Part shown: piece by piece, positions 16,950-25,319 of the stretch
How positions within the stretch are numbered: position 1 is the stretch's first letter
Layout: each line of letters starts with the position of its first letter
The notes under the pieces: model-generated
Database searches by the model: none
What the model was told of the DNA's origin: nothing
Seen by the model: the letters and a program-made list of their open reading frames with translations, nothing else
Position numbers and translations under genes: made by a program
Assembly (NCBI GenBank): GCA_027452145.1
Contig: DAIDHB010000494.1
Coordinates: forward strand, 1-46,104
Origin: Planctomycetales bacterium
Lineage (GTDB): Bacteria; Planctomycetota; Planctomycetia; Isosphaerales; Isosphaeraceae
Reading direction: 5' to 3'
DNA length: 46,104 bases

Positions 16950-17504
16950 TCACGCCGGCTCCCAGACGATGTTCCCCTCGTGGTCGAGCAGCGGAATCCC
17001 CAGCCGGCGGAAATCGCCCAGGAACTCGGCCGCGACCGATTCGGCGTCATCGGGATGGACGACCACGCACGTCAGGTGCTCCGGAGAGACGCAGTCGCGC
17101 ACATAAACCTCGTCCTGGCACAGAACGGGCCAGTTGGCTCCGAGATCCCCGGGCGTCAGCACGGGGAGCGCCGGGTTGACAAAAACAAAGAACCGGCCGG
17201 GCTCGCTGATCGTGTAAATGGCCGACTCATCACCGAACCGGTGCAGGAACACGAGGCTATCGTAGGAAACGGCAATGCCGATCACCCGGATCGACAGATC
17301 CGAGCAAACCGAGCCGTCCGGACAATCGGCCGGCGCCCGCAGCCCGTGCCGCAAGATGCCCGCCAGCCGATCCACCCGCCCCGCGCGGGATCTCCGGGGA
17401 TACCGGCGCGTCGCGTGGAACAGCGCCCCGGCCTGCCACGGCGACGCCCGCCCGCCCGGTGCGGCCGCCCCGTGGTCTTCGGCCGGGGAACTCGGATCGC
17501 TCAT
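16950..17504 (-). CDS. Hypothetical protein, possible ADP-ribosyltransferase-like fold
   Basis: Protein of 184 aa from the ATG at 17504 (GGAGGT 4 nt upstream). ALFHATRRYPRRSRAGRVDRLAGILRHGL resembles the first block of ADP-ribosyltransferase/2'-phosphotransferase folds (H-x-T/A with a downstream GL). YDSLVFLHRFGDESAIYTISEPGRFFVFVNPAL would be the central strand region. EVYVRDCVSPEHLTCVVV resembles the last block, with Glu followed by a 'VxPEHL' strand. This similarity is a pattern judgement only. The frame continues upstream into an inverted repeat at 17552-17696, which is unlikely to be coding. Confidence 0.6.
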   Translation of the reverse strand: MSDPSSPAEDHGAAAPGGRASPWQAGALFHATRRYPRRSRAGRVDRLAGILRHGLRAPADCPDGSVCSDLSIRVIGIAVSYDSLVFLHRFGDESAIYTISEPGRFFVFVNPALPVLTPGDLGANWPVLCQDEVYVRDCVSPEHLTCVVVHPDDAESVAAEFLGDFRRLGIPLLDHEGNIVWEPA

Positions 17505-17551
17505 GCTGACCTCCGAGGGCCGCTCGGTCCCTGGCACTGGCCTGGAAGATT

Positions 17552-17696
17552 TGAACCACAGAGACACCGAGATCGGACCGAGAAGAGAGGTGAAGAGAAG
17601 AGGACTCGAGACCGGCTCACCCCGACCGATCTCCCAGGCCCCGTCCCCCAACTGTCTTCTCTTCCGGTCTCTGTGTCTCGGTGTCTCTGTGGTTCA
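17552..17696. repeat. Element with perfect 21-bp terminal inverted repeats
   Basis: The 21-nt arm at 17552-17572 (starts TGAACCACAGAGACACCG) is exactly complementary to 17676-17696 (ends CGGTGTCTCTGTGGTTCA). Complementarity continues imperfectly inwards (ACCGAGAAGAG against CTCTTCCGGT). The element is 145 bp, has no gene, and lies between two minus-strand genes. It looks like a REP/MITE-type unit. Confidence 0.8.
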
Positions 17697-17813
17697 TTAT
17701 TCTTGATTGATAAGTTGTTGGCGGCTCGGCCGCGCTGGGTCTCGGTGGTTCAAACTCCCCGAAATCGACCGTACGTTCGCGGTGGTATCACCCGATCCGC
17801 GGCGCGGGCGGCG

Positions 17814-18200
17814 TCAAATCCCCGACATGATCGCGATCGCGGTCCCGGCGAGCACGACGACGATCCCCGTCACGAACCAGAGCGCCAGCGATCCTCGGCC
17901 GCCTCCGAAGAAGAGCCGCAGCAGCGGCGAGACGGACTTGCCCCGGTCCATGCGCCGTCGCACGACGTCCTTGAGCGAAAGTGCCAGGGCCAGCACGGCG
18001 CCCAGCACGAGCGAGCCCAGCGCCAGTCCCACCACGAGGGGCGTCGTCAGCTCAATGTGCGATTTCGGATCGCGGGAAAACTTCACGGCGCCCGCGATGA
18101 CGAGGGCGGCCGTCGCCACCCCGGCGCCGCCCATCTTCAACAAGATGGAGCCATCGCTCTGGAACAGATCATCCAGCTCTCGACGAAAAGGAACACCCAC
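17814..18200 (-). CDS. Small membrane protein of unknown function
   Basis: Protein of 128 aa from a GTG at 18200, with GAGGAG 8 nt upstream. Three membrane helices are predicted: about 23-40 (GGAGVATAALVIAGAV), 53-76 (PLVVGLALGSLVLGAVLALAL) and 106-127 (LALWFVTGIVVVLAGTAIAIM). A charged loop with VRRRMDRGKSV lies between the second and third. The start and stop are well defined but no family was recognised. The next minus-strand gene upstream also encodes a small membrane protein, so they may form an operon. Confidence 0.65.
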   Translation of the reverse strand: MGVPFRRELDDLFQSDGSILLKMGGAGVATAALVIAGAVKFSRDPKSHIELTTPLVVGLALGSLVLGAVLALALSLKDVVRRRMDRGKSVSPLLRLFFGGGRGSLALWFVTGIVVVLAGTAIAIMSGI

Positions 18201-18293
18201 GGCGTGTACTCCTCAATCAGATATCGCGAAAGACGACAACCTGGCCCGGTCCCGAGGACTCGAGCCCGACCCTCGGATCGTTTGCCCCATCGA

Positions 18294-18512
18294 CTACGGC
18301 CCGGGAACCCACCACGGACGGTCCGGTGGCCGATCGGAGGCATTCTCGAGCCCGAACGTTTCCACGCCCGGGTGGTCGATCCACCACTGGTCCACCGCCT
18401 TCGCATGCCAGTCCCGCGCAAGGGCCCGAAACGACCGGAACGCCACCAGGCCGAGGGCCAGCAGGGCGATCGCCCACAGCCACCGCCGCGTCGTCATTCG
18501 GGGTACTCTCAT
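18294..18512 (-). CDS. Small single-helix membrane protein
   Basis: Protein of 72 aa from the ATG at 18512, with AAGGG upstream. One membrane helix is predicted (WLWAIALLALGLVAF), followed by a Trp-rich soluble part (RDWHAKAVDQWWIDHPGVETFGLENASD). The frame stays open upstream for a long way, but that part lacks any family character and runs against the vapB promoter. It lies about 94 nt upstream of the other small membrane protein. No function is known. Confidence 0.5.
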   Translation of the reverse strand: MRVPRMTTRRWLWAIALLALGLVAFRSFRALARDWHAKAVDQWWIDHPGVETFGLENASDRPPDRPWWVPGP

Positions 18513-18877
18513 GGATACCCTTCGCCGCCCACGACCACGGGACATGGCGATCAGACCGTCTCTCATGAACGACGAGACACGCAGCCCCGGGAGTGGGACA
18601 ACAATACCTCTGATCCCGGCCGACACGAGCATGGGAGCCGCGGCACCAGCGATCATCACTTTACCCGTCGCGTGGGCACCGAGGAAGGCGCTGGTGGGTT
18701 GTCGAGCGAAGGTCTCGACCGCTCCGTCCGATTGGCCTGGCTCGCGGCCGGTTGGCGCCGGCCGATCCGTGCTGTCGGGGATCGCCTCCATGCGGCCCGC
18801 CGGCCGCCGAATCCCGGGACCGACCGGGTCGCGGTCACTCGCTCCTTCGACCCTTACCGCCACCACGACACAGGCAC
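18513..18877. other. Intergenic region
   Basis: No gene is supported between the minus-strand small membrane protein gene and the plus-strand vapB promoter. Both strands carry open frames, but they show no family features and no good ribosome-binding sites. Confidence 0.4.
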
Positions 18878-18913
18878 TTGCGTCGTGTGGCCGGGCAGTG
18901 TATACCAATGGTA
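18878..18913 (+). promoter_or_regulatory. Promoter and operator-like palindrome of vapBC
   Basis: TTGCGT (18878-18883) and TATACC (18901-18906) are 17 nt apart and lie 42 nt before vapB. The -10 box overlaps the perfect inverted repeat TACCA-A-TGGTA (18903-18913), a likely operator for the VapB-VapC complex. This is by-eye matching only. Confidence 0.45.
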
Positions 18914-18947
18914 GATATCGCCCTGGGAGTCCTACCGAGGTCATGCC

Positions 18948-19196
18948 ATGAGCGAGACTGGCATCGCGAAGATCTTCAAGCACGGCCGGAGCCAGGCCGT
19001 GCGGCTGCCGCTGGCGTTTCGACTGCCGGGTGACCGGGTGCGGGTGCGGCGCGTCGAGGGGGGGATCCTGCTCGAACCGATCGTGACGGACCTCGACGCG
19101 TGGTTCCGCGAGCTGGATCAGTTCGCCGACGTCCCCTTCCTGGAGGACGGCCGGCAACAGCCGCCGATGCCGGCGCCGGAGGACCTGTTCGATTGA
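18948..19196 (+). CDS. vapB: VapB antitoxin, AbrB/SpoVT type
   Basis: Antitoxin of 82 aa. The N-terminal swapped-hairpin AbrB DNA-binding domain is clear: AKIFKHGRSQAVRLPLAFRLPGDRVRVRRVEGGILLEPI. The acidic C-terminal tail (LDAWFRELDQFADVPFLEDGRQQPPMPAPEDLFD) would bind and block the toxin. GAGG precedes the ATG. Its stop overlaps the toxin start by 3 nt. A palindrome overlapping the -10 box upstream suggests the usual autorepression of this type II toxin-antitoxin family. Confidence 0.9.
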   Translation: MSETGIAKIFKHGRSQAVRLPLAFRLPGDRVRVRRVEGGILLEPIVTDLDAWFRELDQFADVPFLEDGRQQPPMPAPEDLFD

Positions 19197-19609
19197 CCTA
19201 TCTGCTGGATACAAACATCGTCATCGCCCTGTTGAGGAACCGGCCGGCCCGAGTGCGCGAGCGGTTGCGCCAGGCGGTCGCGGACAAGGCCGCGATCACC
19301 GTCTCATCCGTGGTCCTGTTCGAGCTCTGGTACGGCGTGGCCCGCAGCGGCCAGCGTGACGAAAACGCCCGTCGGCTGCGCGTCTTCCTTTCGGCGGACA
19401 TCGGCGTCGTTCCCTTCGAGGAGGGTGACACGACGATCGCGGGCGACCTGCGGGCCGCGCTCGAGTCCAACGGGACAACGATCGGCCCGTACGACCTGCT
19501 GATCGCCGCGCAGGCCATGCGGACCGGCGCGACGCTCGCCGCGGCGAATGTCACAGAATTCGCCCGCGTCCCGGGACTATCGTGGGAAGACTGGACGCGC
19601 GAGGGCTGA
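19193..19609 (+). CDS. vapC: VapC toxin, PIN-domain ribonuclease
   Basis: PIN-domain protein of 138 aa starting at a TTG (19193) that overlaps the vapB stop. The conserved acidic residues are D6 (YLLDTN), E44 (VLFELWYG) and D101 (GPYDLLIAA). The fourth position is N119 in AAANVTEFARVPGL, as in many VapC proteins. The family cleaves RNA, often tRNA, when freed from VapB. The pair is complete and looks functional. The TTG start is set by the overlap and by the MTYLLDTN N-terminus, standard for the family. Confidence 0.9.
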   Translation: MTYLLDTNIVIALLRNRPARVRERLRQAVADKAAITVSSVVLFELWYGVARSGQRDENARRLRVFLSADIGVVPFEEGDTTIAGDLRAALESNGTTIGPYDLLIAAQAMRTGATLAAANVTEFARVPGLSWEDWTREG

Positions 19610-19652
19610 CGTTGCGCCCTCGGTCGGATCGGGACCGTCCCGCGACCTCGCC

Positions 19653-19674
19653 CGAACCGGTGTGTTCCGGTTCG
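19653..19674 (+). terminator. Possible hairpin terminator of vapBC
   Basis: CGAACCGG-TGTGTT-CCGGTTCG forms a perfect 8-bp stem with a 6-nt loop, 43 nt after the vapC stop. The outer sequences CGGGACC and GGTCCCG can extend the fold. There is no T tract, so termination is only possible. Confidence 0.3.
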
Positions 19675-19782
19675 GTCCCGGCGGACCGGTCGTTCGCCTC
19701 AGCCACCGGCCGGGCCGCTTTCGGTATCGCCCCGATCCCCGAGAACTGGCTCGCGTCATCACTCGGATTTCCGGCGTCGCCG

Positions 19783-20331
19783 TTATCTATCCCTATCACC
19801 AACGGGCGAGGCCGAGACTCTGATGGCCATGATGAGATATGGGCGATCGTCCTCGTCCGGGTCCGTTCTCGGCGCAGAAGAGACGACCCGGAATCCGCAC
19901 TTCCCGTAGAGCTTGATGGCCACGTCGTTGTCCGTGTAGACGTCTAGGTAGAGGACGTCGTGGAATCCCTCGACCGTGTCCGCGAGGTTCGTCGCCAGTT
20001 GGATAAGATGCCGGACGATGTGGCTTCCGTATCCCCGGCCCAGGTGTGCCGGATTTACGGCGAGCAGTGGAATGTACGGATGGGGCTGTCCCTGTGTGAA
20101 GTCACCATAATCCAGGCAGATGTCGATGGTACCGAAACCGATGATTTCGCGCTCGGAGTTCACGTAGATCCAGACCTGGCCGGCGCCCCGATAGACACGC
20201 TGAGGGATGTTGTTTCGAAGCACACGGCGAACGTAATCGTCGCGGAAGGGCCAGTCGCAGACGGCCGCGAACTCGGGCGAATCGATTGCGAGCGGAATGG
20301 CCAGGAGATTACTCGGGGTGCTGTCAGTCAT
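19783..20331 (-). CDS. GNAT-family N-acetyltransferase
   Basis: Protein of 182 aa from the ATG at 20331. The acetyl-CoA-binding motif A is PLLAVNPAHLGRGYGSHIV (pattern V..xx(R/Q)GxG), preceded by the strand IIGFGTIDICLDYG. The later motif B includes LYLDVYTDNDVAIKLYGKCGFRVV, with the conserved Asn/Ala-Tyr-CGF pattern. The start is chosen at the first ATG that gives a normal GNAT N-terminus; an upstream open frame to 20433 has no family similarity. The acetyl acceptor is unknown. Confidence 0.85.
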   Translation of the reverse strand: MTDSTPSNLLAIPLAIDSPEFAAVCDWPFRDDYVRRVLRNNIPQRVYRGAGQVWIYVNSEREIIGFGTIDICLDYGDFTQGQPHPYIPLLAVNPAHLGRGYGSHIVRHLIQLATNLADTVEGFHDVLYLDVYTDNDVAIKLYGKCGFRVVSSAPRTDPDEDDRPYLIMAIRVSASPVGDRDR

Positions 20332-20463
20332 ACTCGTTCCGATGATCGAACTGTCATCAACCCGTCGAAATGTCCCGGCGCGCCGGGCCTTCCTCGGGCC
20401 TTGAGCACCGACCTCGGGGATCGGCCGGCGCAATGTCGGTCGGGACCATTGACCCCGTCGAGA

Positions 20464-21003
20464 TCAGGATGTGCGAGGCTTGCGACGGGGTATCGGCAAA
20501 CGAGGGTCGGCAGGCTGCCAGTCCGCGGGCAGCGGCGGCAGTGAGGCGACGCGCTGGATCTCTTCCTCAGTAGCGGCCTGCTCGGGATAACGCCACCGCT
20601 TCGCCGATGGGCCCACGGCCAGGCTGGGAGTCACCCACCCTCGCAGCAGTCGATCCAGTTCCACGAGCGCCGTATGCAGGGCAAGGTGCGCTTCCGAGGG
20701 GCGTGACGCGATCGTTGCGCTCTGGCTCGCGGCCTGATCGATCTCACGCGCTCGCGAGTACAGACGCTCGCCCCCTTCCTTCAGCACGCGCTCGGATTCC
20801 GCTTCGAAGGCTGTGCGGCCGCTGTAGACGGCATCCCCCCATCGTTTGATCTGATCGCAGCAATCGCGACAGAGCTCGGCGTAATCCCGGAGAACATTGT
20901 CCAGGCCAGGGCCGCCCATCGATTCTGACGTGGCGTGCCGCGCCAGGCCGGCGTCGAGATCGGCGGCGAAGTCGCGCACTTCCGCCAGGTCGAACGTTGT
21001 CAC
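20464..21003 (-). CDS. Hypothetical soluble protein
   Basis: Protein of 179 aa from a GTG at 21003, with a very strong AAGGAGGAG site upstream. It is helical and has two Cys in AELCRDCCDQIKRWGD. The C-terminal part is Pro-rich (LPPLPADWQPADPRLPIPRRKPRTS). There is no signal peptide or membrane helix. I did not recognise a family. It is followed on the same strand by the GNAT gene and preceded by the ankyrin gene. Confidence 0.62.
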   Translation of the reverse strand: MTTFDLAEVRDFAADLDAGLARHATSESMGGPGLDNVLRDYAELCRDCCDQIKRWGDAVYSGRTAFEAESERVLKEGGERLYSRAREIDQAASQSATIASRPSEAHLALHTALVELDRLLRGWVTPSLAVGPSAKRWRYPEQAATEEEIQRVASLPPLPADWQPADPRLPIPRRKPRTS

Positions 21004-21168
21004 CGCCTCCTCCTTTCATTCGCCGTGGGGTCACGGTCCGACAGAAGGGACCTCCGCGTCCTGGAAGCCATTGTTCCCGCCTCCTGTCCGGCGGTCAAGT
21101 TCGCCCGCGCCCGTCGGGGGACTGCCGCTTCGGCCACTCGATTCCGGGAGGCCGTTCGGCCTCGTGCC

Positions 21169-22251
21169 CTACTCCTTCGCCCCCGCTGCCTCCAGCATGC
21201 GGATGACTGCCTGGTTCTTTCCCTCCTCGCCTCCAGCAAGCTTCGCCCACGAGAGTACGGTGAGGCCGTCCGGCATGCGGGCGTTGACGTCGGCACCCTT
21301 GTCGAGCAGGAGCCGGACGATGTCCTCGCATCCCGGTTCCACCGCCAGCATGAGCGGCGTGAACCCTTTCAAGAGCCCGTCCTTCCCGATCCGCGCATTC
21401 ACATCCGCACCGCCGCGGAGCAGGCGCTTCACAAGCTCCTTCCTCTCGGGCGAGTTCAGGACGATCGCCTCGAGCAGCGGACTGACGTCGGTATCCAGAT
21501 CCCGGACGTTGGGATTTGCGCCGTGCTTCAGGAGCGCGTCAACCATCGGTAAGGAGCGGCGCCGGATCGCCATGACCAAGACGGGAATCTCCACGCTGTT
21601 CCGAACGTTCGCGTCCGCGCGACGCTCGAGGAGCGTCTTGGCCTTCGCCAGATCGTCGGCCGCGACGGCCTTCACCAGCGGCACGGTCTCGACCTCAACA
21701 GTCTCGACGACGATCTGGTCGTCGTGACTGCCGGGCAGTTGCTTCGGCTTCTTCCCGTCGAACAGGAACTGCCAGACCTCGACGTGCAGGTCCATCCCCT
21801 TGAATCTGCCCCACCCAACCGCGAGACCATCGTTTCGGAAGACCAGGCTGATCCCTCGTTCCTTCTTGATGAACTCGATCCATTCCTTCACCTCGTCGAA
21901 GTTCTTGACGTGCAGTTGACCTTCGGCCGAGAAGCATCGCGTGATCCCGCGGTGGCTGCGCCAATGCTCGGTCATGCCCTCGTGATGCAGCCCCAGGCTG
22001 CCGAAGTACCGGCCCTGGTGGGGCATCATCTCGACCGCGCGGGTCGCGCCCTCCCAGGTATAGGCGCGCGTGATCTCATCGACGGCCGTGACGGCGATCT
22101 TGCCGCTCGGCGTGGTGGCGGTGATGCGCATCCCGGGCGTCATCACCACCTCGCAGGTGGCCGGAATCCGGCTGGGCCTTGGCTTCCCATCGTCGGCACA
22201 GGCACGGGGAACAAGGATCAGCAGGGCCAGCGGCAGCGCGGCGGCTTTCAT
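21169..22251 (-). CDS. Secreted ankyrin-repeat protein
   Basis: Protein of 360 aa from the ATG at 22251 (GGGAGG 7 nt upstream). Residues 1-20 (MKAAALPLALLILVPRACA) are a signal peptide. A region of unknown type follows to about residue 190. Residues about 190-355 contain ankyrin repeats: DLAKAKTLLERRADANVRN, SLPMVDALLKHGANPNVRD, KELVKRLLRGGADVNAR and CEDIVRLLLDKGADVNARMPDGLTVLSWA. Export of ankyrin repeats suggests protein binding at the cell surface or in the planctomycetal periplasm. The partner is unknown. Confidence 0.85.
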   Translation of the reverse strand: MKAAALPLALLILVPRACADDGKPRPSRIPATCEVVMTPGMRITATTPSGKIAVTAVDEITRAYTWEGATRAVEMMPHQGRYFGSLGLHHEGMTEHWRSHRGITRCFSAEGQLHVKNFDEVKEWIEFIKKERGISLVFRNDGLAVGWGRFKGMDLHVEVWQFLFDGKKPKQLPGSHDDQIVVETVEVETVPLVKAVAADDLAKAKTLLERRADANVRNSVEIPVLVMAIRRRSLPMVDALLKHGANPNVRDLDTDVSPLLEAIVLNSPERKELVKRLLRGGADVNARIGKDGLLKGFTPLMLAVEPGCEDIVRLLLDKGADVNARMPDGLTVLSWAKLAGGEEGKNQAVIRMLEAAGAKE

Positions 22252-22601
22252 GGCGAACCTCCCTGAGCGTCTCATGGCGTCGAGGCGGCCGGCACCGGGT
22301 TCCCGGAGCCTGGCGCATTCCCTGCACCCATAACCCCGACCATCATAACCGCCCGCGAGTCGGATGTAACCGGGGCTGATCGACGCCCAACCAGCCGAGC
22401 GAAAGCCTCCCGACTCATCGGGACCGGACCCCTCCCAGCATCGTGAGCAGCCCCGATCGGAACGGCCCTCGCTCGCGATCAGTGGACCCTGGCGGCAGCC
22501 GCCGAATCTGGTAGGATGATGGGCCCTCGACGAATGTCGGACATGGGGCCGGCATGGGATCGGAAGGGTTCAGGTTAGACGATCACGGCGGCATGAAAGT
22601 A
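22252..22601. other. Intergenic region between ankyrin gene and palindromic repeat
   Basis: No gene is supported. Nothing was recognised before the palindromic repeat that begins at 22602. Confidence 0.4.
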
Positions 22602-22676
22602 GGTCAGGCTTTCCAGCCTGACGGTTCAGCCTCCTCAGCCTGATGGTTCAGCCTCGTCAGGCTGGAAAGCCTGACC
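22602..22676. repeat. Paired GTCAGGCT palindromes forming a nested hairpin
   Basis: Two 20-nt units, GTCAGGCTTTCCAGCCTGAC (22603-22622) and GTCAGGCTGGAAAGCCTGAC (22656-22675), are exact reverse complements of each other, and each is also a hairpin by itself. Between them CAGCCTCCTCAGCCTGATGG adds shorter AGCCTGA copies. The unit lies about 55 nt before the ABC ATPase start. A related single copy is at 15821-15839. Confidence 0.85.
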
Positions 22677-22729
22677 CACGTAAGAACCATTCCTGCCGGG
22701 GTCAAAGATCAAACCAGGGTGCGACGGTA

Positions 22730-23446
22730 ATGGGATTGGATGGCGGGGCAGGAGACGGCGACGGGGCGGCGATCCGGGCGGTCGGGGTGCGGAAGGTCTA
22801 CGGCACGAGGGACGCCCAGGTCGAGGCGCTGCGGGGGATCTCGATCGACGTCGAGGGCGGCGAGCGGGTGGCCCTGCTGGGCAAGTCGGGGTCGGGAAAA
22901 TCCACCCTGTTGAACCTGCTGGGCGGGCTCGACCGGCCCACGTCGGGCGAATTACGGGTCGGCGGCCGGGACCTGCACGGGCTCTCGGGGCGGCAGATGG
23001 CCCGGTTCCGCTCGACGACCGTTGGCATGATCTTTCAGTCGTTCAACCTGATCGCCTCGCGGACGGCCCTCGAGAACGTCGAGCTGCCGATGGTCTTCGC
23101 CGGCCGGTCGCCGCGCGAACGACGCGCCGCCGCGCGGACGGCGCTGGAATCCGTCGGGCTCGGGGCGAGGATGAACCACCGGCCGGACCAGTTGAGCGGC
23201 GGCGAAAGCCAGCGGGTTGCGATCGCGCGGGCGCTGGTCAACCGGCCCCGGGTCGTCCTGGCCGACGAGCCGACTGGCAATCTCGACAGCCAGACCGCAC
23301 GTCAGGTCATGGGCCTGATTCTTGACCACGTCCGCGAGCATGACGCGACCCTCGTCCTCGTCACCCACGACGAGGACCTGGCCGCGAGCTGCACGGACCG
23401 GGTCGTCCGGCTGGCCGACGGCCTGGTCGCGGCCGAGGGCATCTGA
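22730..23446 (+). CDS. ABC transporter ATP-binding protein (MacB/LolD type)
   Basis: ATPase of 238 aa. Walker A is GKSGSGKST (51-59), the Q-loop is in IFQSFNLIAS, the signature is LSGGE (155-159), Walker B is RVVLADEP (174-181) with the D-loop GNLDSQT, and the switch His is in LVTHDEDLA. The ATG at 22730 was chosen because a longer frame from 22643 would read through the palindromic repeat. It is followed after 170 nt by an FtsX-type permease gene. MacB/LolD/FtsE-type ATPases drive mechanotransmission exporters rather than classical importers. The substrate is unknown. Confidence 0.9.
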   Translation: MGLDGGAGDGDGAAIRAVGVRKVYGTRDAQVEALRGISIDVEGGERVALLGKSGSGKSTLLNLLGGLDRPTSGELRVGGRDLHGLSGRQMARFRSTTVGMIFQSFNLIASRTALENVELPMVFAGRSPRERRAAARTALESVGLGARMNHRPDQLSGGESQRVAIARALVNRPRVVLADEPTGNLDSQTARQVMGLILDHVREHDATLVLVTHDEDLAASCTDRVVRLADGLVAAEGI

Positions 23447-23616
23447 TTGGATCGGGATTGAGAGCTTGTGATGGAATCGATTCCGAAGGACAGAGAGAAG
23501 AGATCGAATCCATTCAAACGACGACTCCGTTTGGTCCTGGTCGGCTTCGCTCTTCGCTCTTTGCTCTCTGCTCCTTTCCGCGGTTCTTTCAATTCCTCTG
23601 AAGGAAGGATCGCCTC

Positions 23617-25164
23617 GTGCGTTGGATCGACCTGATCGGGTTGCCTCTGGCCGCGCTGGGCCAGCAGAAGCTGCGGACCTCGCTGACGACCATGGGTGTC
23701 ATCTTCGGCGCGTTCGTGCTGGCCGCGAGCCTGTCGATCGACGTGGGCGTCCAGCAGACGATCGAACGCGAGTCGAACAAGGGCGACATCGCCCGGAAGA
23801 TCACGGTGACCTCGCACTGGCGGACGGTCCCGGACAAGAACAGGAAACCGAAGGAAGTGAAGGTCGCCGGGCGGATGTCGCCGGAGCGCCGCGAGCGGAT
23901 CCGCAAGGTCCTCGCCGGTCAGAACCAGGACGGCGGATCCTCGGAGCAAGTCACCCTGACCCCGGCCCGGCTGGAGTCGCTCGCGCACCTCCCTCACGTC
24001 CGGCTGATGGTCCCGATCGTCCACGGCGGGGTCGTCGCCACGGTGGGCAACCGGCCCGAGGAGGCGAGCGTCTCGTCGGGCGCCGGCGAGGATCCCGAGT
24101 TCCGCGATCGGGTCATCTTCGGGCGCGCGTTCGACTCCGAGGATGAGCGTTCGGTCCTGCTCTCCGAGATGTTCGCGTACCGGATCGGCCTGGTCGACGA
24201 CGCGGACCTGGAGCAGGTCATCGGCAAGCCGTTGCGGGTCGAGATCCGGGGCCGGGAGCAAGGGCCGAGCTTCTACGTGTCGCTGGCCGACCGCACGAAG
24301 GCCGACGGCAGCCGGGCCGAGCAGACGGCCGTCCACCAGCTCGCCTGGCAGCTACCCGGGGCGCTCGACCGATTCAGCCTGACCGACGAGGAGCTTGCCG
24401 CCTTGAAGAAGGCGCTTCAGCCGGGTCCGACGGCGGTCGCCCCGGGCGTTGTCACCGCCGACTTCCGGGTCGTCGGGATCTTCCGCGACATGAACGACGA
24501 GGAGCGTCGGGAAGCCTGGAGCCAGTTCCCCGCACACACGGACCTGGTCCTGCCCCGGAAGACCGCGCTCGACCTGGTCTTCCGCGACCCGGCGCGTCGC
24601 GAGCAAGGGCTCGCCGAGGCGGTCCTCTTCGTCGACGACGTCAAGAACGTCAAGGCGGTCGAAGACGAGGTCAGGGACCTCAACCTCGACCCTCGGTCGG
24701 CCCACGACTTCATCGAGCGCCAGCGGCTGACCTACCTGCTGATCTTCGGGGGGATGACGTGCGTGGCCGGGGTGGCCCTGCTCGTCTCGTCGCTCGGCAT
24801 CGCCAATACGATGCTGATGAGCGTCCTGGAACGTCGACGCGAGATCGGTATCATGAAGGCCGTGGGCGCGGCGAACTGGCAACTCCAGTCGATCTTCGTC
24901 ATCGAGGGCGGCCTGATCGGCCTGGTGGGCGGGGCGCTCGGCCTGCTGCTGGCCTGGTCGATCTCGTTCCCGGGTGACGGCTGGGTCCGCTCGATGGTCC
25001 ACCGCGACATGGACATCCAGCTCCACGGCTCGATCTTCGCCTTCCCGAGCTGGATCACCACGACGGTCGTCCTCTCCACCGTCGGCGTGACGATCGCCGC
25101 GGCGCTCTACCCGGCCCACCACGCCGCGAAGGTCGACCCGGTCCGGGCCTTGCGGCACGACTGA
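23617..25164 (+). CDS. FtsX-like ABC transporter permease (MacB type)
   Basis: Membrane protein of 515 aa starting at GTG 23617 with AAGGAAGGA upstream. The first helix is in TTMGVIFGAFVLAASLSIDVGVQQTI, followed by a large periplasmic MacB-type domain (about 45-365). The C-terminal FtsX domain has three helices at about 373-398 (LLIFGGMTCVAGVALLVSSLGIANTML), 430-455 (IFVIEGGLIGLVGGALGLLLAW) and 475-500 (WITTTVVLSTVGVTIAAAL). The family motif RRREIGIMKAVGA lies between the first two. The sequence ends in the typical YPAHHAAKVDPVRALRHD. With the preceding ATPase it forms an exporter; no periplasmic adaptor gene is adjacent. Confidence 0.9.
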   Translation: MRWIDLIGLPLAALGQQKLRTSLTTMGVIFGAFVLAASLSIDVGVQQTIERESNKGDIARKITVTSHWRTVPDKNRKPKEVKVAGRMSPERRERIRKVLAGQNQDGGSSEQVTLTPARLESLAHLPHVRLMVPIVHGGVVATVGNRPEEASVSSGAGEDPEFRDRVIFGRAFDSEDERSVLLSEMFAYRIGLVDDADLEQVIGKPLRVEIRGREQGPSFYVSLADRTKADGSRAEQTAVHQLAWQLPGALDRFSLTDEELAALKKALQPGPTAVAPGVVTADFRVVGIFRDMNDEERREAWSQFPAHTDLVLPRKTALDLVFRDPARREQGLAEAVLFVDDVKNVKAVEDEVRDLNLDPRSAHDFIERQRLTYLLIFGGMTCVAGVALLVSSLGIANTMLMSVLERRREIGIMKAVGAANWQLQSIFVIEGGLIGLVGGALGLLLAWSISFPGDGWVRSMVHRDMDIQLHGSIFAFPSWITTTVVLSTVGVTIAAALYPAHHAAKVDPVRALRHD

Positions 25165-25319
25165 TCGAAGCGACCGGAGCCGGGTCGGCCCGGAGTCTGG
25201 GCAGGAATCGGATTCAAGATTCGGAATTCGCCGCCGGGCGATCCGCCCATGCCGGGCTCGAACGAAATGATGTTCGGCGAGGGGTGTCGAGAACACATGT
25301 GCCTGAGGAGCGCCGTGTC

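Noticed and set aside
16929..18914. 661-aa plus-strand open frame
   Set aside because: It crosses three minus-strand genes and an inverted-repeat element and consists of low-complexity basic residues.
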